Positions 41,502 to 50,836 of a stretch of 64,000 nt of DNA are shown piece after piece (within the stretch, counting starts at the first letter, position 1; each line of letters starts with the position of its first letter). The stretch is from Pseudalkalibacillus sp052246725 (lineage in GTDB: Bacteria > Bacillota > Bacilli > Bacillales > Fictibacillaceae), in assembly GCA_052246725.1 (NCBI GenBank), contig JBQQCL010000014.1, one strand, 5' to 3'. Under the pieces are notes generated by a model. That model was not told the DNA's origin. It saw only the letters and a list, made by a program, of their open reading frames with translations, and made no database searches. A program made the position numbers and the translations under genes.

Positions 41502-42758
41502 TCATTCTGTCACTTTGATTTCTTTATTTGCTTGTCTTTGTGCATCCTTTAATGCTTCATCCAAAGGTCGATCACCTAAATACGCACTTAAAAACTGATT
41601 GTTGAAGTTGTTCATGACTATCGGGAGGGATGGACCATCCTGCCATACTGTGGCATATTCAGCGCCTTGTACAAGCGGAGCTCTAAGTTCATCCTCATCA
41701 TATCCGAGTTCTTCTGCGACAGATTTCCGGGTTGGAAGGGCGAATCCTTTGCTCGTCCATTTCTTCATCCCTTTTTTACTAGTCAAATAAGAAATGAGTT
41801 CCCAAGATTCTTTCTTGTGTTCAGATTCAGCGTTCATCGCATAGCCTACAGTGAATGCCATTGTGCCTTTTTTACCATTGATGGTCGGAAGCTCTGCGGT
41901 TCCATATTCAAGGTCTGGAAAAGTCTCTTCAAGAAATGGAATATTCCAGTTCCCCTCCATCACCATCGCAGCCTTTCCTTGTCCGAACATCTCACCAGCA
42001 TCACCAGCACCGACTTCGGAAGGCTGCACGGCCGTCTTCTCCTTCAAATGCATATCAATGATCGGCTGTATACCATCGACAACCTTTTCTTCTGCAAATG
42101 TTGCTCGGCCATCCGTAATCACTTCTCCGCCCTGGGATTCAGCCATATAATACAGGCGTGCAAGCTCAGGCATTACGCCCAGACCATAGACACCTTCTTC
42201 CGCCTTGGTCAATTTTTTCGCCGTATCTTCCATCTCCTCCCATGTTTGAGGAGGACCATCAATTCCAGCTTCCTTGAACATTTTTTTATTGTAGAAAAGT
42301 GCTAGTGTAGAATAATCTTTCGGTAGACCGTATACCTTCCCATCAGCCTTAAAAGCATCCAGCATCGGTTCTTCAAAATCACCAAGATCGAAATCCTCTG
42401 TTATATACTTATCTAGTGGTGCAACTGCCCCTGTTTCGATCAGTGCCGGGGCTTCAAACGCATCCAGATAGAAAACATCAGCTGCAGTTCCTCCAATGAG
42501 ACGGGTCTTCAGGACGTCCATGTATTGATCGCTGATCACATTCAATTTGACATCAATATTGGGATGTTCTTTTTCAAAATCCGCAATCACTTCGTTGAGC
42601 AGTTTTTGCTCGACTGGATTCCCTCCCCAGCCGCTTAAAACGATTTCAGTCTTTCCGCCATCCGAAGAACTGTCCCGATCACTGCATCCAGCAAGAAGCA
42701 AAGCAAGCAATAACGTGGTCAGTCCAACGACAGACATCCATTTTTTATGACTGTTCAT
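41502..42758 (-). CDS. Sugar ABC transporter substrate-binding lipoprotein
   Basis: The 418-residue protein has a signal peptide and lipobox (LLLAGC, Cys25), then a family-1 solute-binding fold with DVFYLDAFEAPALIETGAVAPLD and GKAAMVMEGNWNIPFL. It probably binds an alpha-glucan or other oligosaccharide outside the cell. GAGGAGTG precedes the ATG. The enzyme gene upstream suggests the sugar is a branched or alpha-linked glucoside. Confidence 0.87.
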   Translation of the reverse strand: MNSHKKWMSVVGLTTLLLALLLAGCSDRDSSSDGGKTEIVLSGWGGNPVEQKLLNEVIADFEKEHPNIDVKLNVISDQYMDVLKTRLIGGTAADVFYLDAFEAPALIETGAVAPLDKYITEDFDLGDFEEPMLDAFKADGKVYGLPKDYSTLALFYNKKMFKEAGIDGPPQTWEEMEDTAKKLTKAEEGVYGLGVMPELARLYYMAESQGGEVITDGRATFAEEKVVDGIQPIIDMHLKEKTAVQPSEVGAGDAGEMFGQGKAAMVMEGNWNIPFLEETFPDLEYGTAELPTINGKKGTMAFTVGYAMNAESEHKKESWELISYLTSKKGMKKWTSKGFALPTRKSVAEELGYDEDELRAPLVQGAEYATVWQDGPSLPIVMNNFNNQFLSAYLGDRPLDEALKDAQRQANKEIKVTE

Positions 42759-42784
42759 GTTTACACTCCTCTTAGTTTTTTCTA

Positions 42785-44887
42785 CTAAGCCTGATGATGT
42801 TGAGTCACTTCATATCCCGTCGTATTCTCTAAAATATCAACTGTTAGCGTTCCATTTTCACGGCGGACATGAACGGATAGGAATCCTTGTCCAACACGTA
42901 ATCGCTCCACCTTCAACTCATTCATTCCTACCAAAAGACACGGAGATAAATTGATACGTTCATTAAGACTGTCTGGAAATAATCCGAGCACCGTCTGAAC
43001 GAAGACGAGCGGTGTTCCTGCCGCCCATGCCTGTGGCGAACAAGCCACCGGATACTTCACCGTCCTGCCAAGTGATTGATCATATCCACAGAAAAGCTCT
43101 GGCAATCTGTCATATTCAAAGTCTTTTGATGCGGTAATCAACCCGGTGATGATTTTATTGGCAAAGGACTGTCGTTTCACTTTGCTCATGCCGAGAAGGA
43201 TCATACTGTTGTCATGCGGCCAAACACTTCCATCATGATAGCTCATCGGATTATATCCTGCTTCTCCCTCTGCCATCGTCCGGATCCCATAACCAGAGAA
43301 GAAGCCCGGCGAGACAAGTTTCTCGATGACAGAATCGGCTTTCTTTTCCTCAAGCATCTCTGCCAACAGGACATGCCCGGGGTTCGATGTCAATGTGCCG
43401 ACCTGGTTTTTATCTTTATCGAGAGCAATGGCATGGAAATCGAGATCTTCCATCCAAAAGCTTTCATTATACTTTTCTTTCAGATCTTCAGCTTGTGCTT
43501 TGAGTGCTTCTGCTTTTTCTGTATTTCCTTGTGTTTCATATATCGCAGCGATCCCCATTTTTGCTTGATAAACATATCCCTGGACTTCTGATAAGGCAAT
43601 CGGGGTTTCCGCATAATCTCCGTTTCGATGGACAACCGAGTCAGCGGAATCCTTCCAGCCCTGGTTTGCGATACCTTTGCTGGACTCCTGGTGGTACTCG
43701 ACGAATCCATCTCCATCCCTGTCACCATATTCATTAATCCAATTCAACGCTGCCTCAATGTTTGGTGCCAATTCTTCGACAAGCTGGAGGTCGCCTGTCC
43801 ACTTCACATATTCAGTAAGTAAAACTAAAAACAATGGTGTAGCATCAATCGTCCCGTAGTATGGGGTGAATGGGATTTGATCGGTTGCAGCGAGCTCTCC
43901 ATATCGGATTTCATGCATGATCTTTCCAGGCTGTTCGTCACGCCAGCTATTCATCTCTTTTCCTTGATAGGCAGCCAATGTGCGGAGTGTACCTTTCGCG
44001 ATATCCGGGTTGATCGAAAGCATTTGTAACGCTGCGATGAGGCTGTCTCTGCCGAATGGGACGCCGAACCACGGCAAACCTGCCACCGGAAATCTACCAA
44101 AACCGATATCCGTCAGCAGCACCCGCAGGTCCCCGACTCCTCGATCAACAAGTCTTTGAAGCGGCAGATGATCTGTGGTGATCGTCGTCGTTTCAGCGTT
44201 CCATTGTTCGTAGGACTGTTTCAGCTTTTCAAGCGCTTGTCCGGGGGAGATGATCTGTCCAGAATCCCCGTCAATTTCTGGTACGACAGTGACTGTGACA
44301 GCCTGCGCTTCCCCATGCTCCAAATTGAACTTAAAAGAAATGCTCCCTTCTTTTGTCACTTCAGCAGCTTTACGATCCCAACGAATATTTGTGGTCCGCT
44401 GCACGTGATCTGCTCCTTCGTAATGGTAAGTGAGCCTCGTTTCTTCATAATCCACTCCTGTCCGTTTTCCAACATTTCCGGATTGGAAACCGCGGACGAT
44501 GAACATATCCGCAAAATCTACATCCACATGCAGGCTAAAATCGAATTCAACGGGCTTAGGATAGTAGTTTTTCAGTTGGATGGTTTCATAGAGTACCCCA
44601 TCATAGATGAAACGTGTCCGTTCAATTTCTACAGATTCCCTCCATAAGATGAGTTCTCCATCCCTTTCCATGTGTGGATTGGTCAAAAGGATTTTGGCCA
44701 TATAGTTTTCATCTGCTGAAGATGACAGAAGGATGGGATCCTCTCCATTGATTTTCACATCCAGTTTGTTCAAAAACCGGGTATCCTTCGTATATAGTCC
44801 AAGACCATAACTGTTTTCGACTGGAATGTTACCTTTATCATCTGTTAATAAAAATAAATCGTTTTCTTTGATTACTCTATAATCCAT
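42785..44887 (-). CDS. Amylo-alpha-1,6-glucosidase / glycogen-debranching-like enzyme
   Basis: From the ATG at 44887 (GGGGGA upstream) the protein has 700 residues. An N-terminal beta-sandwich domain of the GDE_N type covers about 1-200 (SYGLGLYTKDTRFLN, FSLHVDVDFADMF). The C-terminal half is the alpha/alpha barrel (GLPWFGVPFGRDSLIAALQ, MSYHDGSVWPHDNSMIL). With no signal peptide it should act in the cytoplasm, possibly debranching the imported sugar. It is first in an operon with the ABC importer. A LacI-like operator lies 37 bases upstream. Confidence 0.82.
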   Translation of the reverse strand: MDYRVIKENDLFLLTDDKGNIPVENSYGLGLYTKDTRFLNKLDVKINGEDPILLSSSADENYMAKILLTNPHMERDGELILWRESVEIERTRFIYDGVLYETIQLKNYYPKPVEFDFSLHVDVDFADMFIVRGFQSGNVGKRTGVDYEETRLTYHYEGADHVQRTTNIRWDRKAAEVTKEGSISFKFNLEHGEAQAVTVTVVPEIDGDSGQIISPGQALEKLKQSYEQWNAETTTITTDHLPLQRLVDRGVGDLRVLLTDIGFGRFPVAGLPWFGVPFGRDSLIAALQMLSINPDIAKGTLRTLAAYQGKEMNSWRDEQPGKIMHEIRYGELAATDQIPFTPYYGTIDATPLFLVLLTEYVKWTGDLQLVEELAPNIEAALNWINEYGDRDGDGFVEYHQESSKGIANQGWKDSADSVVHRNGDYAETPIALSEVQGYVYQAKMGIAAIYETQGNTEKAEALKAQAEDLKEKYNESFWMEDLDFHAIALDKDKNQVGTLTSNPGHVLLAEMLEEKKADSVIEKLVSPGFFSGYGIRTMAEGEAGYNPMSYHDGSVWPHDNSMILLGMSKVKRQSFANKIITGLITASKDFEYDRLPELFCGYDQSLGRTVKYPVACSPQAWAAGTPLVFVQTVLGLFPDSLNERINLSPCLLVGMNELKVERLRVGQGFLSVHVRRENGTLTVDILENTTGYEVTQHHQA

Positions 44888-44923
44888 TGTTGATTCCCCC
44901 ATTTTAATCAGTTACTGCGTAAT

Positions 44924-44937
44924 CCGAAACGTTTTGG
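44924..44937. promoter_or_regulatory. LacI/CcpA-type palindrome before the sugar operon
   Basis: CCGAAACGTTTTGG is palindromic but for one base pair, with the central CG typical of LacI-family operators. It fits cre poorly at the outer positions, so a dedicated LacI-type regulator is more likely. Confidence 0.5.
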
Positions 44938-44999
44938 AAATTATGTGTAAAAAAACCTTGGCTGAGCCCTGAATTGTTATCTCCGTAAAACGTACTTCA

Positions 45000-45384
45000 A
45001 AACTATAGGCTCTTTTCTAAAAGATTGTTGCTTTTGAGTCATTTTAAAAAAACTCACCTTGTGCAAGTTGATTGGAGAGCAAGGTGCGAGACTCCACGAA
45101 AATGAAAATCGCATTTTCTTCGTGCGATATAACGCTGCCGAAGCTTTCCTTGTCCTGCGGGATCAGCGTGCCTACTACCTGAATAATCTCCTCGCAAGGC
45201 ATGCGACGAGGAAGCTCGCTTCGACAGGACTTTCTAGGAGCACAAATGCTTCCTTGAAAAGGAGACTCCTGAGGTCGCAAGGCGACGAGTGGGCTCACAG
45301 CACGCCCCGCGGAAAGCGAGCATCCTGGAGCGGAAATCAACGACTTTCAAGAGCAACAAAGTTTGTGGAAACTGCCTTTTAGAA
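45000..45384. repeat. Dispersed repeat R1, long copy with inverted ends
   Basis: The element starts GCTCTTTTCTAAAAGATTGTTGC and ends TTTGTGGAAACTGCCTTTTAGAAAG, so its ends are inverted relatives (TTTCTAAAAG / CTTTTAGAAA). Inside are GCAAGGTGCGAGACTCC, a segment matching copy 1 at 1-250, and the CCCCGCGGAAAGCGAGC block shared with copy 2. It is about 385 bp with no coding frame of merit. Its right end supplies the stop codon of the PAP2 gene. Confidence 0.85.
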
Positions 45385-45918
45385 AGTAAGGGGGAAGAAG
45401 TAGAAATGAACCAGCCAGCCTGTCACTGTTCCAATCAATATTCCACCAATTACATCAGTTGGATAATGCATGCCAAGATACATTCTTGAAATCGCCACTG
45501 AAAAGGAAATCGGTAATAAAACAATCGAAAGAAGTGGATTCCACAGAATAAGAGGTGTAGTGACAGAAAACGTTGCGGTCGTATGGCCTGATGGAAACGA
45601 ATGGTCCTTAAGCAGTCTTGATATTGTGATGGTTTCAGGCAAAACCATGTAAGGACGTTTTCGAGGGTAAATCTTTTTACTGAGTTGAACAGGTATATGG
45701 CTGATAGTAAGGGCCAATAAGCTTTGTACAGCTATGTTACGTAAATCCCCTGATCCCAAAACGAGCAACAACAGACAGATCCCGATAGATCCGGTAGCCC
45801 CTCCTAGATGTGTTACAGTCATGAAATACCTGCTTAATGCAGATTTTTGACATTTGCTGTTCACCCACTGAAAGACAGAGCATTCCCTTTCATGAAGCCA
45901 ATTGATAACTTTCGCCAA
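45379..45918 (-). CDS. PAP2-family membrane phosphatase
   Basis: The 179-residue protein has the three PAP2 motifs: KKIYPRKRP (about 93-101), PSGHTT (about 122) and SRMYLGMHYPTDV (about 158), with several membrane segments. It is probably an undecaprenyl-diphosphate or phosphatidate phosphatase acting at the outer membrane face. A second PAP2 gene lies at 50837. The TAA stop falls in the inverted end of the R1 element, so the last residues may be insertion-derived. Confidence 0.82.
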   Translation of the reverse strand: MAKVINWLHERECSVFQWVNSKCQKSALSRYFMTVTHLGGATGSIGICLLLLVLGSGDLRNIAVQSLLALTISHIPVQLSKKIYPRKRPYMVLPETITISRLLKDHSFPSGHTTATFSVTTPLILWNPLLSIVLLPISFSVAISRMYLGMHYPTDVIGGILIGTVTGWLVHFYFFPLTF

Positions 45919-46100
45919 CGTGGATCTCTCCCTCGATAGGATTTACTCCATTTTATCGTCCCTATATTAGGGAAATATCAATATGATGTTAAATATTTGT
46001 AGAGATCGATTCAATCCAGACATTATACTTTCATTTTATAGGATGATAAAATTGTAAAAGTGGGTATAAATAAGTAATTGATAGGGATGGAGGGATTAAG

Positions 46101-46469
46101 ATGTATAAAGGAATACACCACGTATCACTTGAAGTGAAGAAACTGAAGAAGGCAAGAACCTTTTATGAGAAAGTGATCGGTTTTCAAGTCAGTCCAGACC
46201 GGCCGGACTTCGATTTTGATGGGATCTGGTACCAAATTGGCGATACACAACTCCATTTGATTGTGAATGAAAAATTGGATGAAGAAAGCAAACCGTCTTT
46301 AGACAGCCGTGCGCGTCATTTCGCGGTCAGGGTCGAATCAATCGATGACATACTTGAACGGCTTGAAAAAGCGGGTTATTGTTACCTGAACAAGCCAACC
46401 AGTAAAACCGGCTGGCATCAAGTGTTTGTACAGGATCCTGATGGAAATGTGATCGAATTTAACGCTTAG
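46101..46469 (+). CDS. VOC (glyoxalase-like) family protein
   Basis: The 122-residue protein has two beta-alpha-beta-beta-beta modules (HHVSLEVKKLKKARTFYEKVIGF and HFAVRVESIDDILERLEKAGY). Likely metal ligands are a histidine near residue 6, HLI and the late DPDGNVIEF glutamate. It is a metal-dependent isomerase, dioxygenase or resistance protein of unknown substrate. GATGGAGGGATTAAG precedes the ATG. It converges with the next gene, overlapping its stop by four bases. Confidence 0.8.
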   Translation: MYKGIHHVSLEVKKLKKARTFYEKVIGFQVSPDRPDFDFDGIWYQIGDTQLHLIVNEKLDEESKPSLDSRARHFAVRVESIDDILERLEKAGYCYLNKPTSKTGWHQVFVQDPDGNVIEFNA

Positions 46470-46984
46470 GATTTCTTCTGCATCTGTTTATAATATTGTC
46501 CTCGTTCTACATATTCAGTGCGGATCCTTTCCATGTCTCTTAAGTCCTCTTCATTCAACTCTCTTACCACTTTTGCTGGACGGCCGAAGGCAAGTGAGTT
46601 TGGAGGAACTTTTTTACCTGGTGGTACTAAGCTGCCAGCTCCTACAAAAGCACCCTCACCAATTTCAGCTCCATCAAGGATAAGGGAACCCATCCCGATC
46701 AAGGCTTTCTTTCGGATGGTACAGCTATGTAATGTCACTTGATGACCGACTGTAACATCATCTTCAAGGACAAGAGGGTTATTTGGGCTTTGATGGAGCA
46801 TGGAGAGGTCTTGTACATTTACACGTTTTCCAATGAAGGTCGGTGCTACATCACCACGGATGACTGAATTAAACCAGATTGAGGATTGTTCCTCGATCGT
46901 GACATCACCTGAAATGACGACACCATCTCCAATGAAAACCGTAGAATCAATTTTGGGTTCTGTTCCTTTATATGGATAAATCAA
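46466..46984 (-). CDS. ytoA: Gamma-carbonic-anhydrase-like protein, YtoA
   Basis: The 172-residue hexapeptide-repeat protein (VTIEEQ, VTVGHQ, AEIGEG) resembles YtoA and is paralogous to the product at 23106-23639. One ligand histidine is in MLHQSPNNPL and two are in GHQVTLHSC. It lies next to ytpA and ytpB homologues as in B. subtilis, so this copy is the conserved one. Its natural reaction is not established. Confidence 0.82.
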   Translation of the reverse strand: MIYPYKGTEPKIDSTVFIGDGVVISGDVTIEEQSSIWFNSVIRGDVAPTFIGKRVNVQDLSMLHQSPNNPLVLEDDVTVGHQVTLHSCTIRKKALIGMGSLILDGAEIGEGAFVGAGSLVPPGKKVPPNSLAFGRPAKVVRELNEEDLRDMERIRTEYVERGQYYKQMQKKS

Positions 46985-47075
46985 AGTATCATCCTCTTTC
47001 TTTTATGAATAAATAGTTGTATGAAATCAATAGCAGTTTAGCAAATTATAGAGTAGAAGAAAAGGGGCGTCGTAC

Positions 47076-47879
47076 ATGTGGATCTGGGAAGCAGAAGATG
47101 CAAAAGCAGTAATCGTGATGGTCCATGGTGCTGGCGAGCATCATGGCAGATATGAATGGTTATGCTCGCAGTGGGTAGCAAACGGTTATCACGTCGTCAT
47201 GGGTGATTTACCCGGGCAAGGTGCAACCCGTCGGAACAGAGGACATATCTACTCATTCAGCGAATATATAGATACAATCGAAAACTGGATGGAAGCAGCT
47301 GCACAATTTGGTCTGCCAATCTTTTTGTTTGGTCATAGTATGGGGGGACTTGCGGTCATCCGTGCACTGACGGAAAGAAAAATGCCCGTGAACGCAGTGA
47401 TCCTATCTTCACCGTGTCTGGGAATCATTTATAAACCTCCAAAACCAGTTGAGGCATTATCTCGAGTCATCAATCGTGTATACCCTACATTACGATTAAA
47501 ATCGGATCAAGGGTTTGGAAAAGCGACAAGATCAAAGGAACGGATTGAACAGGACCTAAAGGATGCTTTTTATGTGAAAAAAGTATCCATCCGCTGGTAC
47601 CGGGAGTTGATGACCTCAATCAAGATTGCCCACCAATCCGTCAGCCAATTTCCTGATGTTCCGCTGTTGGTCTTGCAAGCTGGAAATGATTTGATTGTAG
47701 ACAAAGAGAGTGTAAGAAGCTGGTTCAATCAACTGAATTTAATGGAAAAATCCTATAAAGAATGGCCCGGACTTTACCATGAAATATTGAATGATCCAGA
47801 ACGAGAGCAAGTTTTCCTTTATCTATCCCGCTTTGTAAATTTATTATTAACCTTCGAAGAGAATCTTCAAAAGGAGTGA
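47076..47879 (+). CDS. ytpA: Alpha/beta hydrolase, YtpA-like (lyso)phospholipase
   Basis: The 267-residue protein has the nucleophile elbow GHSMGG (Ser about 90), the oxyanion start MVHGAGEHHGRY, and late aspartate (LQAGNDLIVD) and histidine (YHEILND) of the triad, as in monoacylglycerol lipase types. B. subtilis YtpA is linked to making the lysophospholipid antibiotic bacilysocin. It is followed after four bases by ytpB, as in B. subtilis. Confidence 0.83.
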   Translation: MWIWEAEDAKAVIVMVHGAGEHHGRYEWLCSQWVANGYHVVMGDLPGQGATRRNRGHIYSFSEYIDTIENWMEAAAQFGLPIFLFGHSMGGLAVIRALTERKMPVNAVILSSPCLGIIYKPPKPVEALSRVINRVYPTLRLKSDQGFGKATRSKERIEQDLKDAFYVKKVSIRWYRELMTSIKIAHQSVSQFPDVPLLVLQAGNDLIVDKESVRSWFNQLNLMEKSYKEWPGLYHEILNDPEREQVFLYLSRFVNLLLTFEENLQKE

Positions 47880-47883
47880 AACT

Positions 47884-48951
47884 ATGAAGGAGGCCCCTTC
47901 ACAACCATGGTCATTGATGATGAGGATTTACAAGGAAATCATTCCGACTGTACACCATGAATTAGATTTTTGGAGAAAAAAGGCGGAGCGTATTCCGAAT
48001 GAAGAATTAAGGACCCAGGCGATTGCCAGCATCAATTCGAAAACGTTCCATTGTGAGGGCGGTGCGATCTATGCCTTGCTCTCCACTGATCCTGTCAGTC
48101 GGAAGGAAGTCATCCGATTCATTGTGGCTTATCAAACAATCAGTGATTATCTTGATAACTTGTGTGACAGAAGTACGTCGTTGGACCCGGAAGATTTCAG
48201 TTTGCTCCATAGATCCATGAAGCATGCCTTGACACCTGGAGCTCCCGTAGAAAATTATTATAGACTTCGTGAGGAGCAAGATGATGGCGGTTATCTGCCT
48301 GACCTTGTTCGAACCTGTCAAAATGTACTCGAGGGGCTGCCTGGTTTTTTGCAAATCCACTCGGGCCTTCTTGAATTGGCGGAGCATTACTGTAACCTGC
48401 AAATACATAAACATGTGACGCACGAAGAGAGAGTCACAAGACTGCAACGGTGGTTTTCTGAGAATGAAAAAGAACTTCCAGCGATGAGCTGGTATGAATT
48501 TTCGGCATGTGCCGGATCGACGTTAGGGATCTTCTGCCTCGCTTCCTATGCCTCCAACGGTGAGGTTGATCCCAAGCTTGTCGAAAAGGTGAAGGAAGGG
48601 TATTTCCCATGGATCCAGGGTCTCCACATCATGATGGATTATTTAATCGATCAGCAGGAGGACAAGGACGGCGGGGATCTCAATTTCTGTTTTTACTATG
48701 AAAATCAGGATACGATGATTGATCGTCTATTACACTTTTTTAAAATGGCAGACCGCTCAGCACAAGACCTTCCGCATTCGAAATTCCACACCTTGATAAC
48801 GAGAGGGCTTCTCGGCATCTATTCAACCGATGCCAAGGTGAAAGGGCAACGTGACGTACAAACAGTCCTTAAAAAACTGATGCGGGCAGGAGGAATGTCA
48901 GCTTATTATTTTTACTGGAACAGCTGGGTCTATCGTAAATTGAAAGCATGA
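47884..48951 (+). CDS. ytpB: Tetraprenyl-beta-curcumene synthase, YtpB
   Basis: The 355-residue protein is of the DUF2600 family. It has the DYLDNLCDRST and MMDYLIDQQEDKDGG acidic segments that hold magnesium and diphosphate. It cyclises heptaprenyl diphosphate to tetraprenyl-beta-curcumene, the precursor of C35 sesquarterpenes that protect spores. AGGAG lies before the ATG, and it is translationally close to ytpA. Confidence 0.85.
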   Translation: MKEAPSQPWSLMMRIYKEIIPTVHHELDFWRKKAERIPNEELRTQAIASINSKTFHCEGGAIYALLSTDPVSRKEVIRFIVAYQTISDYLDNLCDRSTSLDPEDFSLLHRSMKHALTPGAPVENYYRLREEQDDGGYLPDLVRTCQNVLEGLPGFLQIHSGLLELAEHYCNLQIHKHVTHEERVTRLQRWFSENEKELPAMSWYEFSACAGSTLGIFCLASYASNGEVDPKLVEKVKEGYFPWIQGLHIMMDYLIDQQEDKDGGDLNFCFYYENQDTMIDRLLHFFKMADRSAQDLPHSKFHTLITRGLLGIYSTDAKVKGQRDVQTVLKKLMRAGGMSAYYFYWNSWVYRKLKA

Positions 48952-48979
48952 ATAATTGAGATGTTTTAAAGATAATGGT

Positions 48980-49102
48980 AAGGGACTGTCCTAAAAGGAA
49001 AGTGTAAGATACCTCCAAAACAACATTCCGTATCAAAACCATGCTTTTTCTCAAAATGTTGTTACGTTCGGAGAGACTCACACACTTTTTGGACAGTCCC
49101 TT
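48980..49102. terminator. Very long imperfect hairpin, probable bidirectional terminator
   Basis: AAGGGACTGTCC at 48980 pairs with GGACAGTCCCTT ending at 49102. The inner parts also pair (ACAACATT / AATGTTGT), so nearly the whole 123 bp folds back on itself. It separates converging ytpB and mnmM. Such AGGGACTGTCC hairpins are frequent in Bacillus genomes. Confidence 0.7.
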
Positions 49103-49111
49103 CTGTTTTGT

Positions 49112-49684
49112 TCACTTCTTCTCTATCGCCACCACGAATGGAGGATTGTTTTTCTGGTTGAGGAATTGATATTGAAGTACGTGGGCTTTTGACTGGTCCA
49201 AACTGTGTAAAAACGCCATCAGTGACTCTTTTTCATCCTGACCACCTTCATGCCCATAGTAAACCACAAGGACAATGAGCCCGCCTGGCATCAAAATCTC
49301 CATCAATCCTTCAATCGCCGCAAGAGTGGAATCTGGTTTTGTGATCACAGATTTATCGCTACCCGGTAAATAACCAAGGTTGAAAATTGCACCTTGAATT
49401 GACCCATGATCCTTATCATCCACACAATCTTTCACTTTAGCATGACTTTCATAGAACAACCGCGTACGATCGTCCAGCTTATTTTCTCGTAATCGATTTC
49501 GTGTCGCTTCGATTGCATCCTCCTGTATATCAAATCCATATACAAGTCCGTTTTCTCCGACCAACTCCGCTAAGAAATGCGTATCGTGTCCGTTTCCAAC
49601 AGTTGCGTCTACGGCCACTCCACCAGACGTAACCACCTTTCCCAATAGTTCTTTTGCAAATGGGAGTACCCGGCTTAAAATCAT
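49112..49684 (-). CDS. mnmM: tRNA U34 methyltransferase MnmM (YtqB)
   Basis: The 190-residue class I methyltransferase has the SAM-binding DATVGNGHDTHFLAELV and YGFDIQEDAI segments and FNLGYLPGSDKS. YtqB was shown to methylate 5-aminomethyl-2-thiouridine to mnm5s2U at wobble position 34. It overlaps the mnmL stop by four bases, matching the two-step pathway order. Confidence 0.85.
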   Translation of the reverse strand: MILSRVLPFAKELLGKVVTSGGVAVDATVGNGHDTHFLAELVGENGLVYGFDIQEDAIEATRNRLRENKLDDRTRLFYESHAKVKDCVDDKDHGSIQGAIFNLGYLPGSDKSVITKPDSTLAAIEGLMEILMPGGLIVLVVYYGHEGGQDEKESLMAFLHSLDQSKAHVLQYQFLNQKNNPPFVVAIEKK

Positions 49685-50646
49685 GGAGCGGACACCTCGG
49701 ATCTCTGATAGAACTTTCCTTGATAGCTGTCACGCCGGTCCAGTTCCGCTTCAATCGAATTCAGCACGTTCCATTTGTTCATGCTCCACATTGGGCCGAT
49801 CAACAGCTCAGCAGGTCCATCCCCAGTCAATCGATGGACCATCATGTCAGGAGGGAGTACTTCCAACTGATCACATACAAGATTGATATACGTATCGAAG
49901 TCGAGGAAGTTTACCAACCCCTTTTCATATTGCTTCACCATAGGGGTTTTCTTCAACAAGTGCAATAGATGGATTTTTATGCCCTGCACATCAAGCTTTG
50001 CTACTTCCCTTGCAGTTTCCATCATCATTTCTGGTGTTTCCTGAGGCAGGCCGTCAATGATATGACAGCAGACCCTAATGCCATGCTTCCGAAGTTTGTT
50101 CACGCCGTCCACATAACACTGGTAATTGTGGGCTCGGTTGATGAGTTCTGCTGTTTCCTCATGAACCGTTTGAAGGCCAAGTTCCACCCAGAGGTAAGTC
50201 CGCTCATTAAGCTCTGCTAAATACTCGACCACATCTTCTGGCAGACAATCCGGTCGTGTTGCGATTGCAAGTCCGACGACACCTTCCTGCTCTAAAATGA
50301 CTTCGAATTTTTCACGCAGTTCATCAACTGGAGCATAGGTGTTCGAAAAAGCCTGGAAGTAGCCGAGATATTTACCTTTCTTCCACTTATTATGCATGCG
50401 TTCTTTTACGGTATTGAATTGTTTGACGAGATCATCCCGACGGTTTCCAGCGAAATCCCCTGAACCGCTTTGGGAGCAGAAGGTGCAACCTCCAGAAGCG
50501 ACTTTTCCGTCACGGTTCGGACAATCAAAGCCTCCATCAATCGGAATTTTGATGATCTTTTCACCGAAATGTTCTTTCAGATGTTTGTTCCATGTATAGT
50601 ATCGTTTATCACCGAAGTGGGGAGGAACAGCGTTTTTGTTAAACAT
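49681..50646 (-). CDS. mnmL: Radical SAM protein MnmL (YtqA)
   Basis: The 321-residue protein has the radical-SAM cysteine cluster CPNRDGKVASGGCTFC (a Cys-x11-Cys-x2-Cys spacing usual for the YtqA/TIGR01212 group). YtqA is reported to turn cmnm5 U34 to nm5 U34, feeding MnmM. The two genes overlap and so are co-translated. The start is supported by AAAGGGAC upstream. Confidence 0.85.
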   Translation of the reverse strand: MFNKNAVPPHFGDKRYYTWNKHLKEHFGEKIIKIPIDGGFDCPNRDGKVASGGCTFCSQSGSGDFAGNRRDDLVKQFNTVKERMHNKWKKGKYLGYFQAFSNTYAPVDELREKFEVILEQEGVVGLAIATRPDCLPEDVVEYLAELNERTYLWVELGLQTVHEETAELINRAHNYQCYVDGVNKLRKHGIRVCCHIIDGLPQETPEMMMETAREVAKLDVQGIKIHLLHLLKKTPMVKQYEKGLVNFLDFDTYINLVCDQLEVLPPDMMVHRLTGDGPAELLIGPMWSMNKWNVLNSIEAELDRRDSYQGKFYQRSEVSAP

Positions 50647-50836
50647 AAGAGTCCCTTTCCATGTTTCATATTTTCATTCTATGAGCATTTTAGCATGATG
50701 GCGGATGTACCGCCAAATGAGCTTTGAAGAATATTCGGCAACAGGCTTAGATCTGCCAAGTTTTCGTGATATTTACGCATAATATTCGTCCAAAAGGTGA
50801 AATACAATAAGAAGTGGAGAGAGGAGGGACTTTGTA

